From Vagococcus silagei (GTDB lineage: Bacteria > Bacillota > Bacilli > Lactobacillales > Vagococcaceae), in NCBI RefSeq assembly GCF_004795745.1, contig NZ_SDGV01000017.1, forward strand, positions 186,001 through 250,000: a stretch of 64,000 nucleotides of DNA, read 5' to 3'. The translations under genes and the position numbers were made by a program. This document shows positions 46,998-56,548 of the stretch, piece after piece (position 1 is the stretch's first letter; every line of letters begins with the position of its first letter). The notes under the pieces were generated by a model. It ran no database searches. It saw nothing but the letters and a program-made list of their open reading frames with translations, and was not told where the DNA came from.

Positions 46998-47299
46998 ACG
47001 CGTGAATTCTCCTTCTTCTTAATTTCATTTAATGCTGCTTCAACAGATGCTGTATCTCCATAAATGGCTAACATAATCATATTTTGCGGGCAACTTCCTT
47101 TTATATCTTCAACGGTGACACCCACAGCTTTTTCAGCAACGTCAGCTGCACAAACCATTTCAATCAACTTTCCTTGAACCAAGCCAATTGCATCTGGTTT
47201 TATCAATGATTCACGAGGACCTGAACCCTTGCGACGATTTAAAATCGCTAAAGTATTCTCACCAGGTGACTTAATCATGCGACAGTCCATTTCAGCCAC
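46991..47299 (-). CDS. GrpU-like divergent BMC shell protein
   Basis: A 102-residue BMC-domain protein (KPDAIGLVQGKLIEMVCAAD, MIMLAIYGDTASVEAAL) preceded by a basic N-terminal segment (LAILNRRKGSGPRES). The pore-loop position carries GSCPQN. GrpU proteins of glycyl-radical microcompartments are divergent and bind an Fe-S cluster at the hexamer pore, so this cysteine may do the same. The GrpU match is from memory of the family and needs alignment. Confidence 0.75.
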   Translation of the reverse strand: MAEMDCRMIKSPGENTLAILNRRKGSGPRESLIKPDAIGLVQGKLIEMVCAADVAEKAVGVTVEDIKGSCPQNMIMLAIYGDTASVEAALNEIKKKENSRVW

Positions 47300-47303
47300 G
47301 CCC

Positions 47304-48149
47304 CTATTCTAAAATATCTTCCGTACAACTCTTGCCAATACCTAATGGTGTTACAAATAGTGGTTGTTCAGGTTTAAAGGTTGGAATTTTCGTTACTTTT
47401 TCAATAATTTGTTCCATCCCGTTTAAACAAGCTGATCCGCCAACTAAGTAAATTGCATCGACTTGATACCCTTCAATTTGACGAAGAATAATACTCCCAA
47501 TCTTTTCAACAACGGGTTGAAGGACATGAATCAATTCACCATGATTCTTTTTATTACGTTTATAAAGTTCTGCTTCTTCAAAGGGAAGTTTATACGCACC
47601 AGCCACCACAAGTGATAAGTGGGTACCACCTGTTGCTTCATCAGCTACTTTGATAACTTCACCATCTTTAAGAATTGAAATACCAGTCGTTCCACCACCA
47701 ATATCAACAATTGCGCCATTTTGAATATCCATTACCTGGTTTGCTGCTGTGGGTTCATCAAGTAAATTTGTTAATTCAAAACCAGCACTTTGAATGACAT
47801 TACGAATGGCGCCAGAATCCAACTCGTTTGTTCCAGGGGGGATTGCAGATGCTGCAAACAATAGCTCAGTCTCTAACTCCGCTTCCAATTTTTCTTTTAG
47901 TTCACGTACAATATGAATGGCACCAATATAGTCAACGACCATACCATCTTTAACCACATTCGCATACTTGTACGCACCGGCAACAGGTTGATAATTTTCA
48001 TCTAGCACCGCTAATACGATGCATGCTGTTCCCAAATCTACACCCGTATAATAAACTGATGATTTAGTCTTTAACGGTTTTTCAATCACTTTTTCAAATT
48101 GGTGAACGAATTTATTGCATGACGTTAAGTCTAGACTAGCTGTTGTCAT
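47304..48149 (-). CDS. eutJ: EutJ-like actin/Hsp70-fold protein
   Basis: A 281-residue EutJ homologue. ATPase motifs are YTGVDLGTACIVLAV (phosphate 1) and AIVDIGGGTTGISIL (phosphate 2), with LVGGSACLNGMEQII (adenosine). EutJ is thought to act as a chaperone or segregation factor for microcompartments; no enzyme reaction is established. Overlaps the upstream gene by 14 bp. Confidence 0.9.
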   Translation of the reverse strand: MTTASLDLTSCNKFVHQFEKVIEKPLKTKSSVYYTGVDLGTACIVLAVLDENYQPVAGAYKYANVVKDGMVVDYIGAIHIVRELKEKLEAELETELLFAASAIPPGTNELDSGAIRNVIQSAGFELTNLLDEPTAANQVMDIQNGAIVDIGGGTTGISILKDGEVIKVADEATGGTHLSLVVAGAYKLPFEEAELYKRNKKNHGELIHVLQPVVEKIGSIILRQIEGYQVDAIYLVGGSACLNGMEQIIEKVTKIPTFKPEQPLFVTPLGIGKSCTEDILE

Positions 48150-48714
48150 CTGATTCTCCTCCTAATAATTGCTCAATACTTGCTTGAATTTCTATTTTAA
48201 TTTGACCTAGTGCTTGAGAATGCACTTTGCTAAGGGTCTTCTCTAATTTCGTTAGTAAAAAGATAATTTTATTTAATTGAATAAGTAATGGTCCTTTATC
48301 GCTCAATGCTTGAGCTAACGAAAGTGTATACGTTTCATTAACAATTAAAGAATCTGTTTCTGTTGAATTATCAACCATTGAAAGCTCTTCTAAGGCCATC
48401 AATTGATTTAATATATCAATTAATTTTTCACTAACAGTTAAATTTAATGTGTTCGCCAGTGAAATTGCTTGGAAAAATTCTAAACGTAACCATTCAATTT
48501 CTGCCTTTTGATCATCATTTAATTGTGAGTCATTTGTTGGCTTAGTCGTTTTATTCTGTTGATAACGACCTTTAAAATCATTAAAACTAATATTACGATC
48601 CACCAAAAACTGACGTGCTTCGGGAGTTAATCGATCATTTTCTGATAGAGTATACGCTGAAAAAGGATTTTTTCGGTACGCACTTCTAAGCTCTATTTCA
48701 GTTACAAAATGCAT
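48136..48714 (-). CDS. EutT-N-terminal-like microcompartment protein without transferase domain
   Basis: 192 residues. Residues 1-45 (FVTEIELRSAYRK ... LTPEARQFLVDRNI) resemble the N-terminus of EutT-type cobalamin adenosyltransferases. The rest is low-complexity followed by helices (residues 70-180), and I see none of the EutT cysteine/histidine metal motif. CutC does not need B12, so an adenosyltransferase would have no client here. Likely structural or encapsulation role. Confidence 0.7.
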   Translation of the reverse strand: MHFVTEIELRSAYRKNPFSAYTLSENDRLTPEARQFLVDRNISFNDFKGRYQQNKTTKPTNDSQLNDDQKAEIEWLRLEFFQAISLANTLNLTVSEKLIDILNQLMALEELSMVDNSTETDSLIVNETYTLSLAQALSDKGPLLIQLNKIIFLLTKLEKTLSKVHSQALGQIKIEIQASIEQLLGGESDDNS

Positions 48715-49853
48715 TAGAATCCCCCTCTACACAACCTCGTATAAATTTTTGTTAATTCTTCACTTGTTGGTACTCTTGGATTTGTGATTGTACACTTATC
48801 TTCCAATGCTTTTTCAACCATACTTGGAATTGCATCAATATATTCATTAACATCAACACCGACATCATTGATATATTTTGGCATATTCATTTGTTTCATT
48901 TGACGATAAATCGCACTAATTAAACTATGAACCGTAGCCTTTGGTGTACCCGACTTGATACCTAAACAATTCGCAATCAATTCATAGCGTTTTAAGCTTG
49001 CAGTTTCATTTGCTAAATCCAAACCAGCATTATAAGAGATAACCAGTGGTAATAACATAGCATTCGCACGACCATGAGGTACATGAAAGCGACCACCTAA
49101 CGCATGGGCTAGACTATGACAAATTCCTAAAGACGCTTCGCTAAAAGCCATTCCTGCTAAACATGAAGCATTATGCATTTTTTCACGTCCTACAAGGTCT
49201 TCACCATCGCGAACAACTGGAACAAGATATTCCCAAACCATCTTCATGGCCTTTTCAGCACATGCATCGGTAAAATCTGAGGCAGCTGTCGAAACAAAAG
49301 CCTCCATGCAATGTGTTAAGACATCCATTCCTGTGTCAGCAGTAATACTTTTTGGCACTGTCATTGTAAAACCAGGATCTAAAATTGCTAAATCTGGAAT
49401 CATGCCGTCATCAACAAGTGCATATTTAGCTTGATTTTCTGGGTCTGAAATGACAGAAAATGCTGTTACTTCACTGCCTGTACCACTTGTTGTTGGAATA
49501 CAAATTAACTGTGTATGCCCAACATGTGTCAACTCTTCATACATTTGTCGAATTGATTTTGCAGAATCTAAAGCAGAGCCTCCCCCTAAAGCAATAAATG
49601 TTTTAGGTTGTATTTTTTTGGCGCAAGCAAGACCTGCTGCTACAACATCAATTGTTGGATCTGGAATTACTTCTGAAAAAACGCTGTAATCCCATTTTTG
49701 TTGATCGAGTAAATCTGTAATCAAATCGACTTTTTTAGATTCTTTCATAAACGGATCACAGACAACCAGAACATTTCCTAATTCCATTGTCTCTAAAACA
49801 GATAAAGCTTGAACACCAAAGCTAATTTTTGTTGGCATTTTAAACATTCCCAT
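48714..49853 (-). CDS. cutO: Iron-containing alcohol dehydrogenase
   Basis: A 379-residue Fe-dependent ADH (PduQ/EutG group). It has GGGSALDSAKSIRQM (nucleotide site), TGSEVTAFSVI and the metal motif GICHSLAHALGGRFHVPHG with the conserved histidines. It reduces acetaldehyde to ethanol and regenerates NAD+ for the aldehyde dehydrogenase in the shell. Overlaps the EutP-like gene by 14 bp. Symbol by analogy to choline clusters. Confidence 0.92.
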   Translation of the reverse strand: MGMFKMPTKISFGVQALSVLETMELGNVLVVCDPFMKESKKVDLITDLLDQQKWDYSVFSEVIPDPTIDVVAAGLACAKKIQPKTFIALGGGSALDSAKSIRQMYEELTHVGHTQLICIPTTSGTGSEVTAFSVISDPENQAKYALVDDGMIPDLAILDPGFTMTVPKSITADTGMDVLTHCMEAFVSTAASDFTDACAEKAMKMVWEYLVPVVRDGEDLVGREKMHNASCLAGMAFSEASLGICHSLAHALGGRFHVPHGRANAMLLPLVISYNAGLDLANETASLKRYELIANCLGIKSGTPKATVHSLISAIYRQMKQMNMPKYINDVGVDVNEYIDAIPSMVEKALEDKCTITNPRVPTSEELTKIYTRLCRGGF

Positions 49854-50304
49854 TTTTTGCCCTCCTTTCCTGTTGTACTCTTGTTAATAATCGTTTGAAA
49901 TCAACCTCTTGATTTAGCTTTAAATAGCAATCATTGGTAGTTAAACCTGCTGCAAGCAACAGTCGTTGACGTCCTTCTTGACTTAAATCATCCTCAATTT
50001 CTGAAGAATCTGTTAAGACTTGAATGACGGGCTGATTAAAAACTTTTTCAAAATTTGGTGGATACGCTTCTTTCACTTTTTGCCGTTTATGTAACATCAA
50101 AACAATATCTGCTTTTTGTTTCATCGCAATAATGTGCTTATGCATCCAAGGACTTTCAAGATAAGTTCCTGGGACACAAATTGTATCTTGACCAAACGTG
50201 ATATGTGCTTTTCTACGCCCACCTATTTCACCATGCTCAATATAATGCGCTAAAAAAGCTTTGCCTGCATGATTTGGGCCGATTATCAATATTCGTTTAC
50301 TCAT
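49840..50304 (-). CDS. EutP/PduV-like protein with degenerate GTPase motifs
   Basis: 154 residues aligned by eye to EutP/PduV. The P-loop reads GPNHAGKAF, with Ala where Ser/Thr is required. The DTPGEY switch motif is CVPGTY, lacking the aspartate, and the [NS]KxD motif is lost (VLTDSSE). Family members associate with the shell. This one probably cannot hydrolyse GTP, so it may be a structural relic or an adapted scaffold. Overlaps the CutR-like gene by 4 bp. Confidence 0.75.
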   Translation of the reverse strand: MSKRILIIGPNHAGKAFLAHYIEHGEIGGRRKAHITFGQDTICVPGTYLESPWMHKHIIAMKQKADIVLMLHKRQKVKEAYPPNFEKVFNQPVIQVLTDSSEIEDDLSQEGRQRLLLAAGLTTNDCYLKLNQEVDFKRLLTRVQQERRAKNGNV

Positions 50305-50645
50305 GTGCGAGTCACAGGTTCAACTTTAAAATTCAAAGTTTCACTTAAGATTCGCGTAACTTCAGATAAAGCAATATCGACACTCTTTACATCTCCTTGA
50401 ATGACAACTGAACCTGTAAAACGATCTAAAAAACCGATTGTTACATCTGCTGCTTTACAGGCTATATCAGCTGCAATCATTGATGTTTCATAAGGAGATA
50501 GAGTTAAAATACCAATTGCTCCATAAGAATCAACACCCAAGGCTTCATAAATATCTTCAATTGGTGAGGCAATCAAATGTGCTAATGTCACTTGTTTTCC
50601 GGGTACCGATTCTTGTATGACGCGTTGAATTTCTTCTTGAGCCAT
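50301..50645 (-). CDS. cutR: CutR-like permuted BMC-H shell protein (EutS/PduU family)
   Basis: A 114-residue circularly permuted BMC protein ([53 protein letters not shown]). Family hexamers carry an N-terminal beta-barrel over the pore, and the choline-type member CutR forms unusual, asymmetric hexamers. RBS AGGAGAG. Lies 15 bp after cutD. Confidence 0.9.
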   Translation of the reverse strand: MAQEEIQRVIQESVPGKQVTLAHLIASPIEDIYEALGVDSYGAIGILTLSPYETSMIAADIACKAADVTIGFLDRFTGSVVIQGDVKSVDIALSEVTRILSETLNFKVEPVTRT

Positions 50646-50660
50646 TTTAACTCTCCTTCC

Positions 50661-51608
50661 TTAGTGTCGAATCACACGAACAGGGAAATCATATTCTGAA
50701 ATCCATGATTCAATTTGATCTAATTCTTCTTTATTTAAACTTGGGTCCCCACTAACGGGGTATTCCATACCTAACTGTCCATACTTATTCACGCCTAATT
50801 TATGGTAAGGCAGTAAATCAATCCCAAAGAAGTTTGGGTAATCTTTATACGGTAAAAGGAAATCAACAATTGCTTGAATTTCTTCACGACTTGAATTAAT
50901 TCCTTTTAACATCGGCATTCTGATTTGAATTTTATGACCTGTTTCAAGTAATTCTTGCAAATTTTTTAGAATTCGTTCGTTACTGATACCTGTCAATTCA
51001 TTATGTCTGACCGGATCCATATGTTTTAAATCATATAAGAATAAATCACAGTATTCGGCAATTTTGGGTAACCATTTACTTCTAGTATGGCCACAAGTTT
51101 CAATCGCAGTATGAATACCATCATTCTTACATGCTTTTAAGATTGCTACGGCTGCTTCTGGCTGAGCAGTACATTCCCCACCACTCAGTGTCACACCACC
51201 ACCAGACATTTCGTAGAAAGCATCATCTTCATGAATGACTTCCATTAACTCAGAGATACTTTTTATCTCACCAGTAATGTTTAAAGCATTCATCGGACAA
51301 ACTTCAACACATTTTCGACAGCCATTACAGATTTTTTCGCGATCTACTTGATGCACGCCGTTTTCGTCCATGAAGTGGATGCCCATCGGACAGACATCCA
51401 CACATGCACGACAATCCGTACAAATACTTCTTTGATACATTACTTCATATTTTTTATGCAAGCCTTCAGGATTGGCACACCACGTACAACGCAACGGACA
51501 TCCTTTAAAAAAGACGATTGTACGGACCCCAGGACCATCGTAAAGACTGTATTTTTGCACATTAAAAACCATAATCTGACGTTCAATGGCATTTTCTGTT
51601 TTACTCAT
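50661..51608 (-). CDS. cutD: Choline TMA-lyase-activating enzyme (radical SAM)
   Basis: About 315 residues. The radical SAM cluster is CPLRCTWC (CxxxCxxC), followed by two ferredoxin-like 4Fe-4S motifs (CTDCRACVDVCP and CNGCRKCVEVCP) and GGGVTLSGGE. It installs the glycyl radical on CutC using SAM. The start is uncertain: ATG 51620 abuts AGGAG, and ATG 51608 has 12 bases. Directly follows cutC. Confidence 0.96.
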   Translation of the reverse strand: MSKTENAIERQIMVFNVQKYSLYDGPGVRTIVFFKGCPLRCTWCANPEGLHKKYEVMYQRSICTDCRACVDVCPMGIHFMDENGVHQVDREKICNGCRKCVEVCPMNALNITGEIKSISELMEVIHEDDAFYEMSGGGVTLSGGECTAQPEAAVAILKACKNDGIHTAIETCGHTRSKWLPKIAEYCDLFLYDLKHMDPVRHNELTGISNERILKNLQELLETGHKIQIRMPMLKGINSSREEIQAIVDFLLPYKDYPNFFGIDLLPYHKLGVNKYGQLGMEYPVSGDPSLNKEELDQIESWISEYDFPVRVIRH

Positions 51609-51633
51609 GACTACAATCATCTCCTGATCTTTT

Positions 51634-54180
51634 TTAAATTTGTGTCAACATTGTACGACTGATAATTTCATCTTGAACGTCTTGACATAATTCCACGAAG
51701 AATGCACTATATCCAGCAACACGAACAATTAAGTCACGATATTGTTCCGGATGTTTTTGTGCTTCAATCAACGTTTCATTGTCAAGGTAGTTAAATTGCA
51801 TTTCACCATTTCCTAAGTGACATGCTGTACGTATCAGTGTGATTAAACTTTCTTCACCCTCAGGAGTATCTAGCAAACCAGACATGATTTTAAAGTTGTG
51901 AACCATACCAATATTCATTGTGTCATTTGACATTTTTGATACTGATTTAATAATCGCTGTAGGGCCTTTGTAGTCAGCACCTTGAGTTGGACTAATACCA
52001 TCAGATAACGGAATCCAAGCTTTACGTCCATTCGCAGAAGCGCCGGTCATTTGTCCAAATGGTGTATTGTTAGAAATTGATAACGTACCGTGACTTAACA
52101 CTGAATATAATGTTTTATATTGGCGGTGTTCAGCTTCAGTAAAATGAATTAAGTCTGAAGCAATTAAGTCAGCATAATCATCATCATTACCATATTTTGG
52201 TGCATTTAAGCAGTCTGTTCTAATTTGATCATAACCAACGAAATCTGCTTTAAGTGCTGTGTTTAATTCTTGTAAAGTATATTTCTTTTCATCAAAGACT
52301 AATTTTTTAATTGCAGCCATTGAGTCAGCGTATGTTGCTAATCCAGACCAAACAACACCAGGTCCAAAGTTATACATTGCGCCACCTGAAGACACATCAT
52401 GACCAGTTTCCATACAGCCTTCGTACATAATTGACATTAATGGTTTTGGTGCTAAATCACGATGCACACGTTGTGAAATAACGGTTGCTACGTTTGTCCA
52501 TTTTGTGATGTAACGAATTTGATCTTTAACAGCTTCTTCAAATTCTTCATATGTTTTATATTGTGTTAAAGCTCCAGCGTCAGGTGTCACTTTACTGCCG
52601 TACCATAATGGCACACCATTATTTAAGACTAATTCAATACAGATTGGCCATTGTGTATAAGCTGTTGATGTCCATTGGTATAAACGACCTGATTTTTGTG
52701 GTTCCACACAGCCCATTAAACAATAGTCGCGTGCATCTTCCATTGAAACGCCTTTAGCTAACATCATCTTGATATGTGTATCATCAAAGTGACATGCAGG
52801 GAATCCCATACCAGCTCTTACTACGTCAACAATTTTCTTCAAGTATTCACGTGGAGATTTGTTATGCACACGACATGCTAATGATGGTTGGTATACTTTA
52901 ACGTGGCGAACAGCATCCATTAATAGATAAGTTAATTCATTTGTTGCATCTAATCCTTGACGTGTTACACCACCAACACACATGTTAACGAATGGTTGAT
53001 AACCCGCGAAGAATTTAGAACCACCTTCACTTGTAATCCACATCATTTCTGACATTTTAATTAACATACAGCCTGACAATTCAAATGCTTCAAAGTCATT
53101 CATACGTCCTGCTTCAATATCAGCTTTATAATATGGATACATATATTGATCCACACGTCCAATTGACATACCAGTTTGGTTTTCTTCTACAACAAGTAAT
53201 GATTCAATTGTCCATACTGCTTGGATTGCTTCCCAATAAGTTTCTGGTTTATTTGCTGGTACTTTAGCGTTAATTTCAGAAATCTTTTGTAATTCTGCTT
53301 TACGTTTAGGATCTGTTTCTTTACGAGATAGTTCTAAAGCGTATTCTGACATACGTTTTGCGTAAATCATAACCCCTTCAGTTGTATCAATGATTGATTT
53401 ATAGAAGTAAATTTTTTCAATATCATCTGGATTTTTATAATCTAACTCTTTAAGATGTGCTCTTGCTTCCGCTTGAATATCTAACATCCCTTTTTTCATC
53501 AAAATAACATCGTAACCAGGGTTAGAATCGCCACCACCGTTTAAAGCATGGTATGAACAGTCAGAAACGAATGATTCGCCTGATAATTCCCAAACACCAG
53601 CTTCGCGATATTGATCTTCACAATACTCATCAACTGATTTACCTTTCCAGTATGGGAATAATTCTTCACGCATAATACGTTTGTCTTCATCAGAAATAAA
53701 GAATGGATCTTGTGCACGAGTACCAATTGTATCAATTTCATCTTCCATCCAACGCCAAGCGATATCTGGTGAGAAAGCTCCCGCACGAGGTGCGCCGTTT
53801 GGTGCCCCAACAATTAATTCATTATCTTGAATAAGTAATGGTGCTGTTTCACAACAATATTTGAAACATTTTGCACGTAAGACAATTTTTGGCATCCCTG
53901 GATTTTCTTGAGCAATTTTTGTAATTGCACGAGCACGGTGAGTCGTAATTGACGGTACGTGTGTTAAATATGTATCTTTTAAAGCTTGTAGACGAGATGT
54001 AATGCCTTCTGGTATTTCTGTTTGACCTTCATCAGAAGCAATGACATGTGCTGTTTCAGTTGGTTCTGCTTCAATTTCATCTGATAAAGAAGAAAACATC
54101 TTCATTAATGCTGATCTTTCCTGTGGGCTTAATTCTTTTGTTGCTTCTTCTAATTTTGATGAAAACTCTTTGATATCCAT
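51634..54180 (-). CDS. cutC: Choline trimethylamine-lyase (glycyl radical enzyme)
   Basis: 848 residues, the short CutC form. The catalytic Cys491 and Glu493 are in GCVEPQKSG, and the radical Gly823 is in RVAGYSAFF. Compared with the Desulfovibrio alaskensis enzyme (numbering +2) the choline-pocket residues match: Tyr210, Asp218, Thr336, Phe397 and Thr504. It cleaves choline to trimethylamine and acetaldehyde. An N-terminal ~60-residue extension with an amphipathic helix ([20 protein letters not shown]) may target it to the shell. Start follows a RBS inside the upstream gene's end. Confidence 0.98.
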   Translation of the reverse strand: MDIKEFSSKLEEATKELSPQERSALMKMFSSLSDEIEAEPTETAHVIASDEGQTEIPEGITSRLQALKDTYLTHVPSITTHRARAITKIAQENPGMPKIVLRAKCFKYCCETAPLLIQDNELIVGAPNGAPRAGAFSPDIAWRWMEDEIDTIGTRAQDPFFISDEDKRIMREELFPYWKGKSVDEYCEDQYREAGVWELSGESFVSDCSYHALNGGGDSNPGYDVILMKKGMLDIQAEARAHLKELDYKNPDDIEKIYFYKSIIDTTEGVMIYAKRMSEYALELSRKETDPKRKAELQKISEINAKVPANKPETYWEAIQAVWTIESLLVVEENQTGMSIGRVDQYMYPYYKADIEAGRMNDFEAFELSGCMLIKMSEMMWITSEGGSKFFAGYQPFVNMCVGGVTRQGLDATNELTYLLMDAVRHVKVYQPSLACRVHNKSPREYLKKIVDVVRAGMGFPACHFDDTHIKMMLAKGVSMEDARDYCLMGCVEPQKSGRLYQWTSTAYTQWPICIELVLNNGVPLWYGSKVTPDAGALTQYKTYEEFEEAVKDQIRYITKWTNVATVISQRVHRDLAPKPLMSIMYEGCMETGHDVSSGGAMYNFGPGVVWSGLATYADSMAAIKKLVFDEKKYTLQELNTALKADFVGYDQIRTDCLNAPKYGNDDDYADLIASDLIHFTEAEHRQYKTLYSVLSHGTLSISNNTPFGQMTGASANGRKAWIPLSDGISPTQGADYKGPTAIIKSVSKMSNDTMNIGMVHNFKIMSGLLDTPEGEESLITLIRTACHLGNGEMQFNYLDNETLIEAQKHPEQYRDLIVRVAGYSAFFVELCQDVQDEIISRTMLTQI

Positions 54181-55613
54181 TAAACTCCCTCGCTTTTATC
54201 TAAAATTTGTTTTAGTATTTTGGTTAATTTTTCTTTCATAACATCATCTGAAACGATGGATGTATCTTGCGTAAAGCACTGTTCTTTGACATATGAAATC
54301 TTACGTTGATAAGTTAAATGCTTTGCTGTTACGTTATCAGCAGTGATGCCCTTACCGACACTCAATCCCCCAAGGATTAATGATGTTGAAAGGTCTGAAC
54401 AAAAGCCCATACTATTAAGAGATGAACCATTCACAACCATTCGTCCAACTGGTTTTTTCAAGGCAAATTCATTTAAAATTTCACTATTTACTGAATGAAC
54501 CATAATTGTGTGACCATTTTTTTCATTTCGTAACAATTCGATACTTTTTTCGCAAGCTCGAATCCAGTTTGGCTCTAAATAGAAAACCAATAATGGGAAT
54601 TTCCATTCTTTTGCATATAAACTTTCGTCATAGATATATTGTTGTTCTGACACGATAACTTTTGTATCTTCTGAAACATTAAAGCCTGCCGTTTTGGCAA
54701 CTTGATAGGCGGTTTTGCCACAAACACTTTGAGGACTTAATGTTAAAGTTGCTTGCAATTGTTTTTCTTCTTCACTAGTTAAAAAGTAAGCGCCGTTTTC
54801 TTTAAACGTTGCTTTTACTTTTTCAGCGATAATTCCTTCTGTTACAATATATTGTTCAGAAGCTGGCATCAGTCCATTATTGAAAGAACGACTTTCAACG
54901 ATCATTTGACAAGCTTGTCGAATATTTGCCGAACGTTCAATAAAAACTGGAATCGAGCCGGTACCTCCATAGATTAAAGGCTTGTTCGTAAGCGGGGTTG
55001 CTTTTAAGTAGTCTAAACAGCCAATATCTAAAATTAAGGCAACGTCTGGATGTTGACAAATTTCTGTGATGCCTACTTCTGAAACATGATTTAATATCGT
55101 CATCGTACCTGACGGTAAACCCAAGTTTTCTAATAATTCAATCAATTCACGTGCTACTAGATTTAAAGATTGTCCTGATTCCTTATCGGGAATAAAGAGC
55201 AAACAATTTCCGGATTTAATTCCAATCAATAATGCATAAATCATATTCACAACATCATTTTCAACAGGTAATAAAACTGGAATCACACCAAGTGGAACAC
55301 CAACTTCAACTATTGAATCTGCTTCTTTATTAAGAGCACCAATGATTTGTTGCGGTAATACTTTTTCTTCAAAATCTTTTAATAAGTTTGAGACAATTTT
55401 ACTTTGATCATGCAATAAACCATAACCTGATTCGTTGATTGATTGTTCGATCCAACAGTCTTGTTGCTTTTTAATTTCACCAATTAAGTGCGTTAGGACT
55501 TGATCTAAATCTTCTTGACGATACTCAATCAAAGTTTCATGAGCATCGCGTGCTCTTTCGACTAAAATTCGAGCTTCTTGAATCGATTGTAAATCGTCAT
55601 CAATAAAAGACAT
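54180..55613 (-). CDS. Aldehyde dehydrogenase paralogue lacking the catalytic cysteine
   Basis: A 477-residue homologue of the active enzyme at 43928-45448, sharing the N-terminus ([16 protein letters not shown]). Where the active one has GTICASEQ, this one reads GLMPASEQ: proline 250 (codon CCA, 54864-54866) replaces the nucleophile. The glycine-rich cofactor region is also degraded. The frame is intact and directly upstream of cutC, sharing 1 bp of the stop/start, so it is probably a retained inactive scaffold or regulatory partner. Confidence 0.9.
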   Translation of the reverse strand: MSFIDDDLQSIQEARILVERARDAHETLIEYRQEDLDQVLTHLIGEIKKQQDCWIEQSINESGYGLLHDQSKIVSNLLKDFEEKVLPQQIIGALNKEADSIVEVGVPLGVIPVLLPVENDVVNMIYALLIGIKSGNCLLFIPDKESGQSLNLVARELIELLENLGLPSGTMTILNHVSEVGITEICQHPDVALILDIGCLDYLKATPLTNKPLIYGGTGSIPVFIERSANIRQACQMIVESRSFNNGLMPASEQYIVTEGIIAEKVKATFKENGAYFLTSEEEKQLQATLTLSPQSVCGKTAYQVAKTAGFNVSEDTKVIVSEQQYIYDESLYAKEWKFPLLVFYLEPNWIRACEKSIELLRNEKNGHTIMVHSVNSEILNEFALKKPVGRMVVNGSSLNSMGFCSDLSTSLILGGLSVGKGITADNVTAKHLTYQRKISYVKEQCFTQDTSIVSDDVMKEKLTKILKQILDKSEGV

Positions 55614-55934
55614 TTATATCACTTCCTCTTGTGGTGGCAACAATTCAGTTAATGAATAACGTGAAATAATTTTTTCTAAATCTTGATGCGGGCTGGCAAT
55701 AACCATTGAACTATAAACTTCTGCGCCCATATCATTGACAGCCTTAACGCCCGTTTCAACAGCTGTGTTACATGCTGCAATATCACCTTTTACGATGACT
55801 GAGATATAACCTGAGGCAACATTTTCATAACCCACAAGTTCCACATCTGCTGCTTTACACATTGCATCTGCTGCTTCTAAAACAAAGACTAAGCCAAAGG
55901 TTTCAATGGCGCCGATTGCTTCATATCTATTCAT
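55614..55934 (-). CDS. Microcompartment shell protein, BMC-H
   Basis: About 106 residues, a BMC-H domain (YEAIGAIETFGLVFVLEAADAM, VIVKGDIAACNTAVETGV) with a short C-terminal extension. The pore loop reads ASG instead of GGG, so the pore should differ. Start at 55934 follows GGAGAG; an upstream in-frame ATG is unsupported. Lies 0-1 bp before the inactive dehydrogenase. Confidence 0.92.
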   Translation of the reverse strand: MNRYEAIGAIETFGLVFVLEAADAMCKAADVELVGYENVASGYISVIVKGDIAACNTAVETGVKAVNDMGAEVYSSMVIASPHQDLEKIISRYSLTELLPPQEEVI

Positions 55935-55950
55935 TTCATTCTCTCCTTGT

Positions 55951-56247
55951 TTATAAATCAATATCATGAACGGAAACAATGTCACCGACAGTTGAAATTG
56001 GTCTAGGCATTACATTGTGAGCAGTCACTGTTCCGATTTGTTCTGCTGTACGTACACCTGCTTCAACTGATGATTTCACTGCTGCAACATCACCTTTAAT
56101 CATAATTGTGACTAATGTTGAACCGATATTTTCATAAGAAATAAGTTCCACATCTGCTGCTTTTAGCATGACATCTGTTGCTTTAAGTGCTGGAAGTAAT
56201 CCGATTGTTTCAATTAAGCCTAATGCTTCATCACCTTTATAACGCAT
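55951..56247 (-). CDS. Microcompartment shell protein, BMC-H
   Basis: A 98-residue BMC-H protein (ALGLIETIGLLPALKATDVML, IMIKGDVAAVKSSVEAGV) with pore loop GST. Another facet hexamer. RBS AGGAGG precedes the start. It sits between the small helical protein and the next shell gene. Confidence 0.93.
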   Translation of the reverse strand: MRYKGDEALGLIETIGLLPALKATDVMLKAADVELISYENIGSTLVTIMIKGDVAAVKSSVEAGVRTAEQIGTVTAHNVMPRPISTVGDIVSVHDIDL

Positions 56248-56258
56248 GTGTCTACCTC

Positions 56259-56546
56259 CTATTTTTGGAATTGAGCAGGAACAAAGTTTTTAACTGTTCC
56301 ACGACCATCTTCAGTAATTTTATAAGTTAAGATTAAATCTTCTGATTCATTAACGTCATAATTTTCTAATTCAACAAGACCATTTGCTTCTAATGCCATT
56401 AAATGATCGAGATACATATCATATGTGAATTGTTTTTCATCACCATAATCTGCTCTTAACGCATCCATTACTTGTTCAACAGAAGCATCCTTTACATGAT
56501 TCATATAATTTAGGACAGCCATTCTAGCTGGTAATAATGTTTTCAT
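56259..56546 (-). CDS. Small winged-helix-like protein of the cut operon
   Basis: A 95-residue acidic protein. Residues 10-60 (MAVLNYMNHVKDASVEQVMDAL ... HLMALEANGLVEL) look like a winged helix: helices followed by a beta wing. No family recognised. Its position inside the shell/enzyme operon suggests a dedicated regulator or adaptor; a non-DNA role is equally possible. Confidence 0.65.
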   Translation of the reverse strand: MKTLLPARMAVLNYMNHVKDASVEQVMDALRADYGDEKQFTYDMYLDHLMALEANGLVELENYDVNESEDLILTYKITEDGRGTVKNFVPAQFQK

Positions 56547-56548
56547 GA

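Noticed and set aside
48136-48714. Functional cobalamin adenosyltransferase (EutT)
   Set aside because: Only the N-terminal ~45 residues fit; no metal-binding motif or catalytic domain is visible.
51634-54180. Glycerol/propanediol dehydratase-type glycyl radical enzyme
   Set aside because: The choline-pocket residues (Tyr210, Asp218, Thr336, Phe397, Thr504) match CutC, so a diol dehydratase is unlikely.
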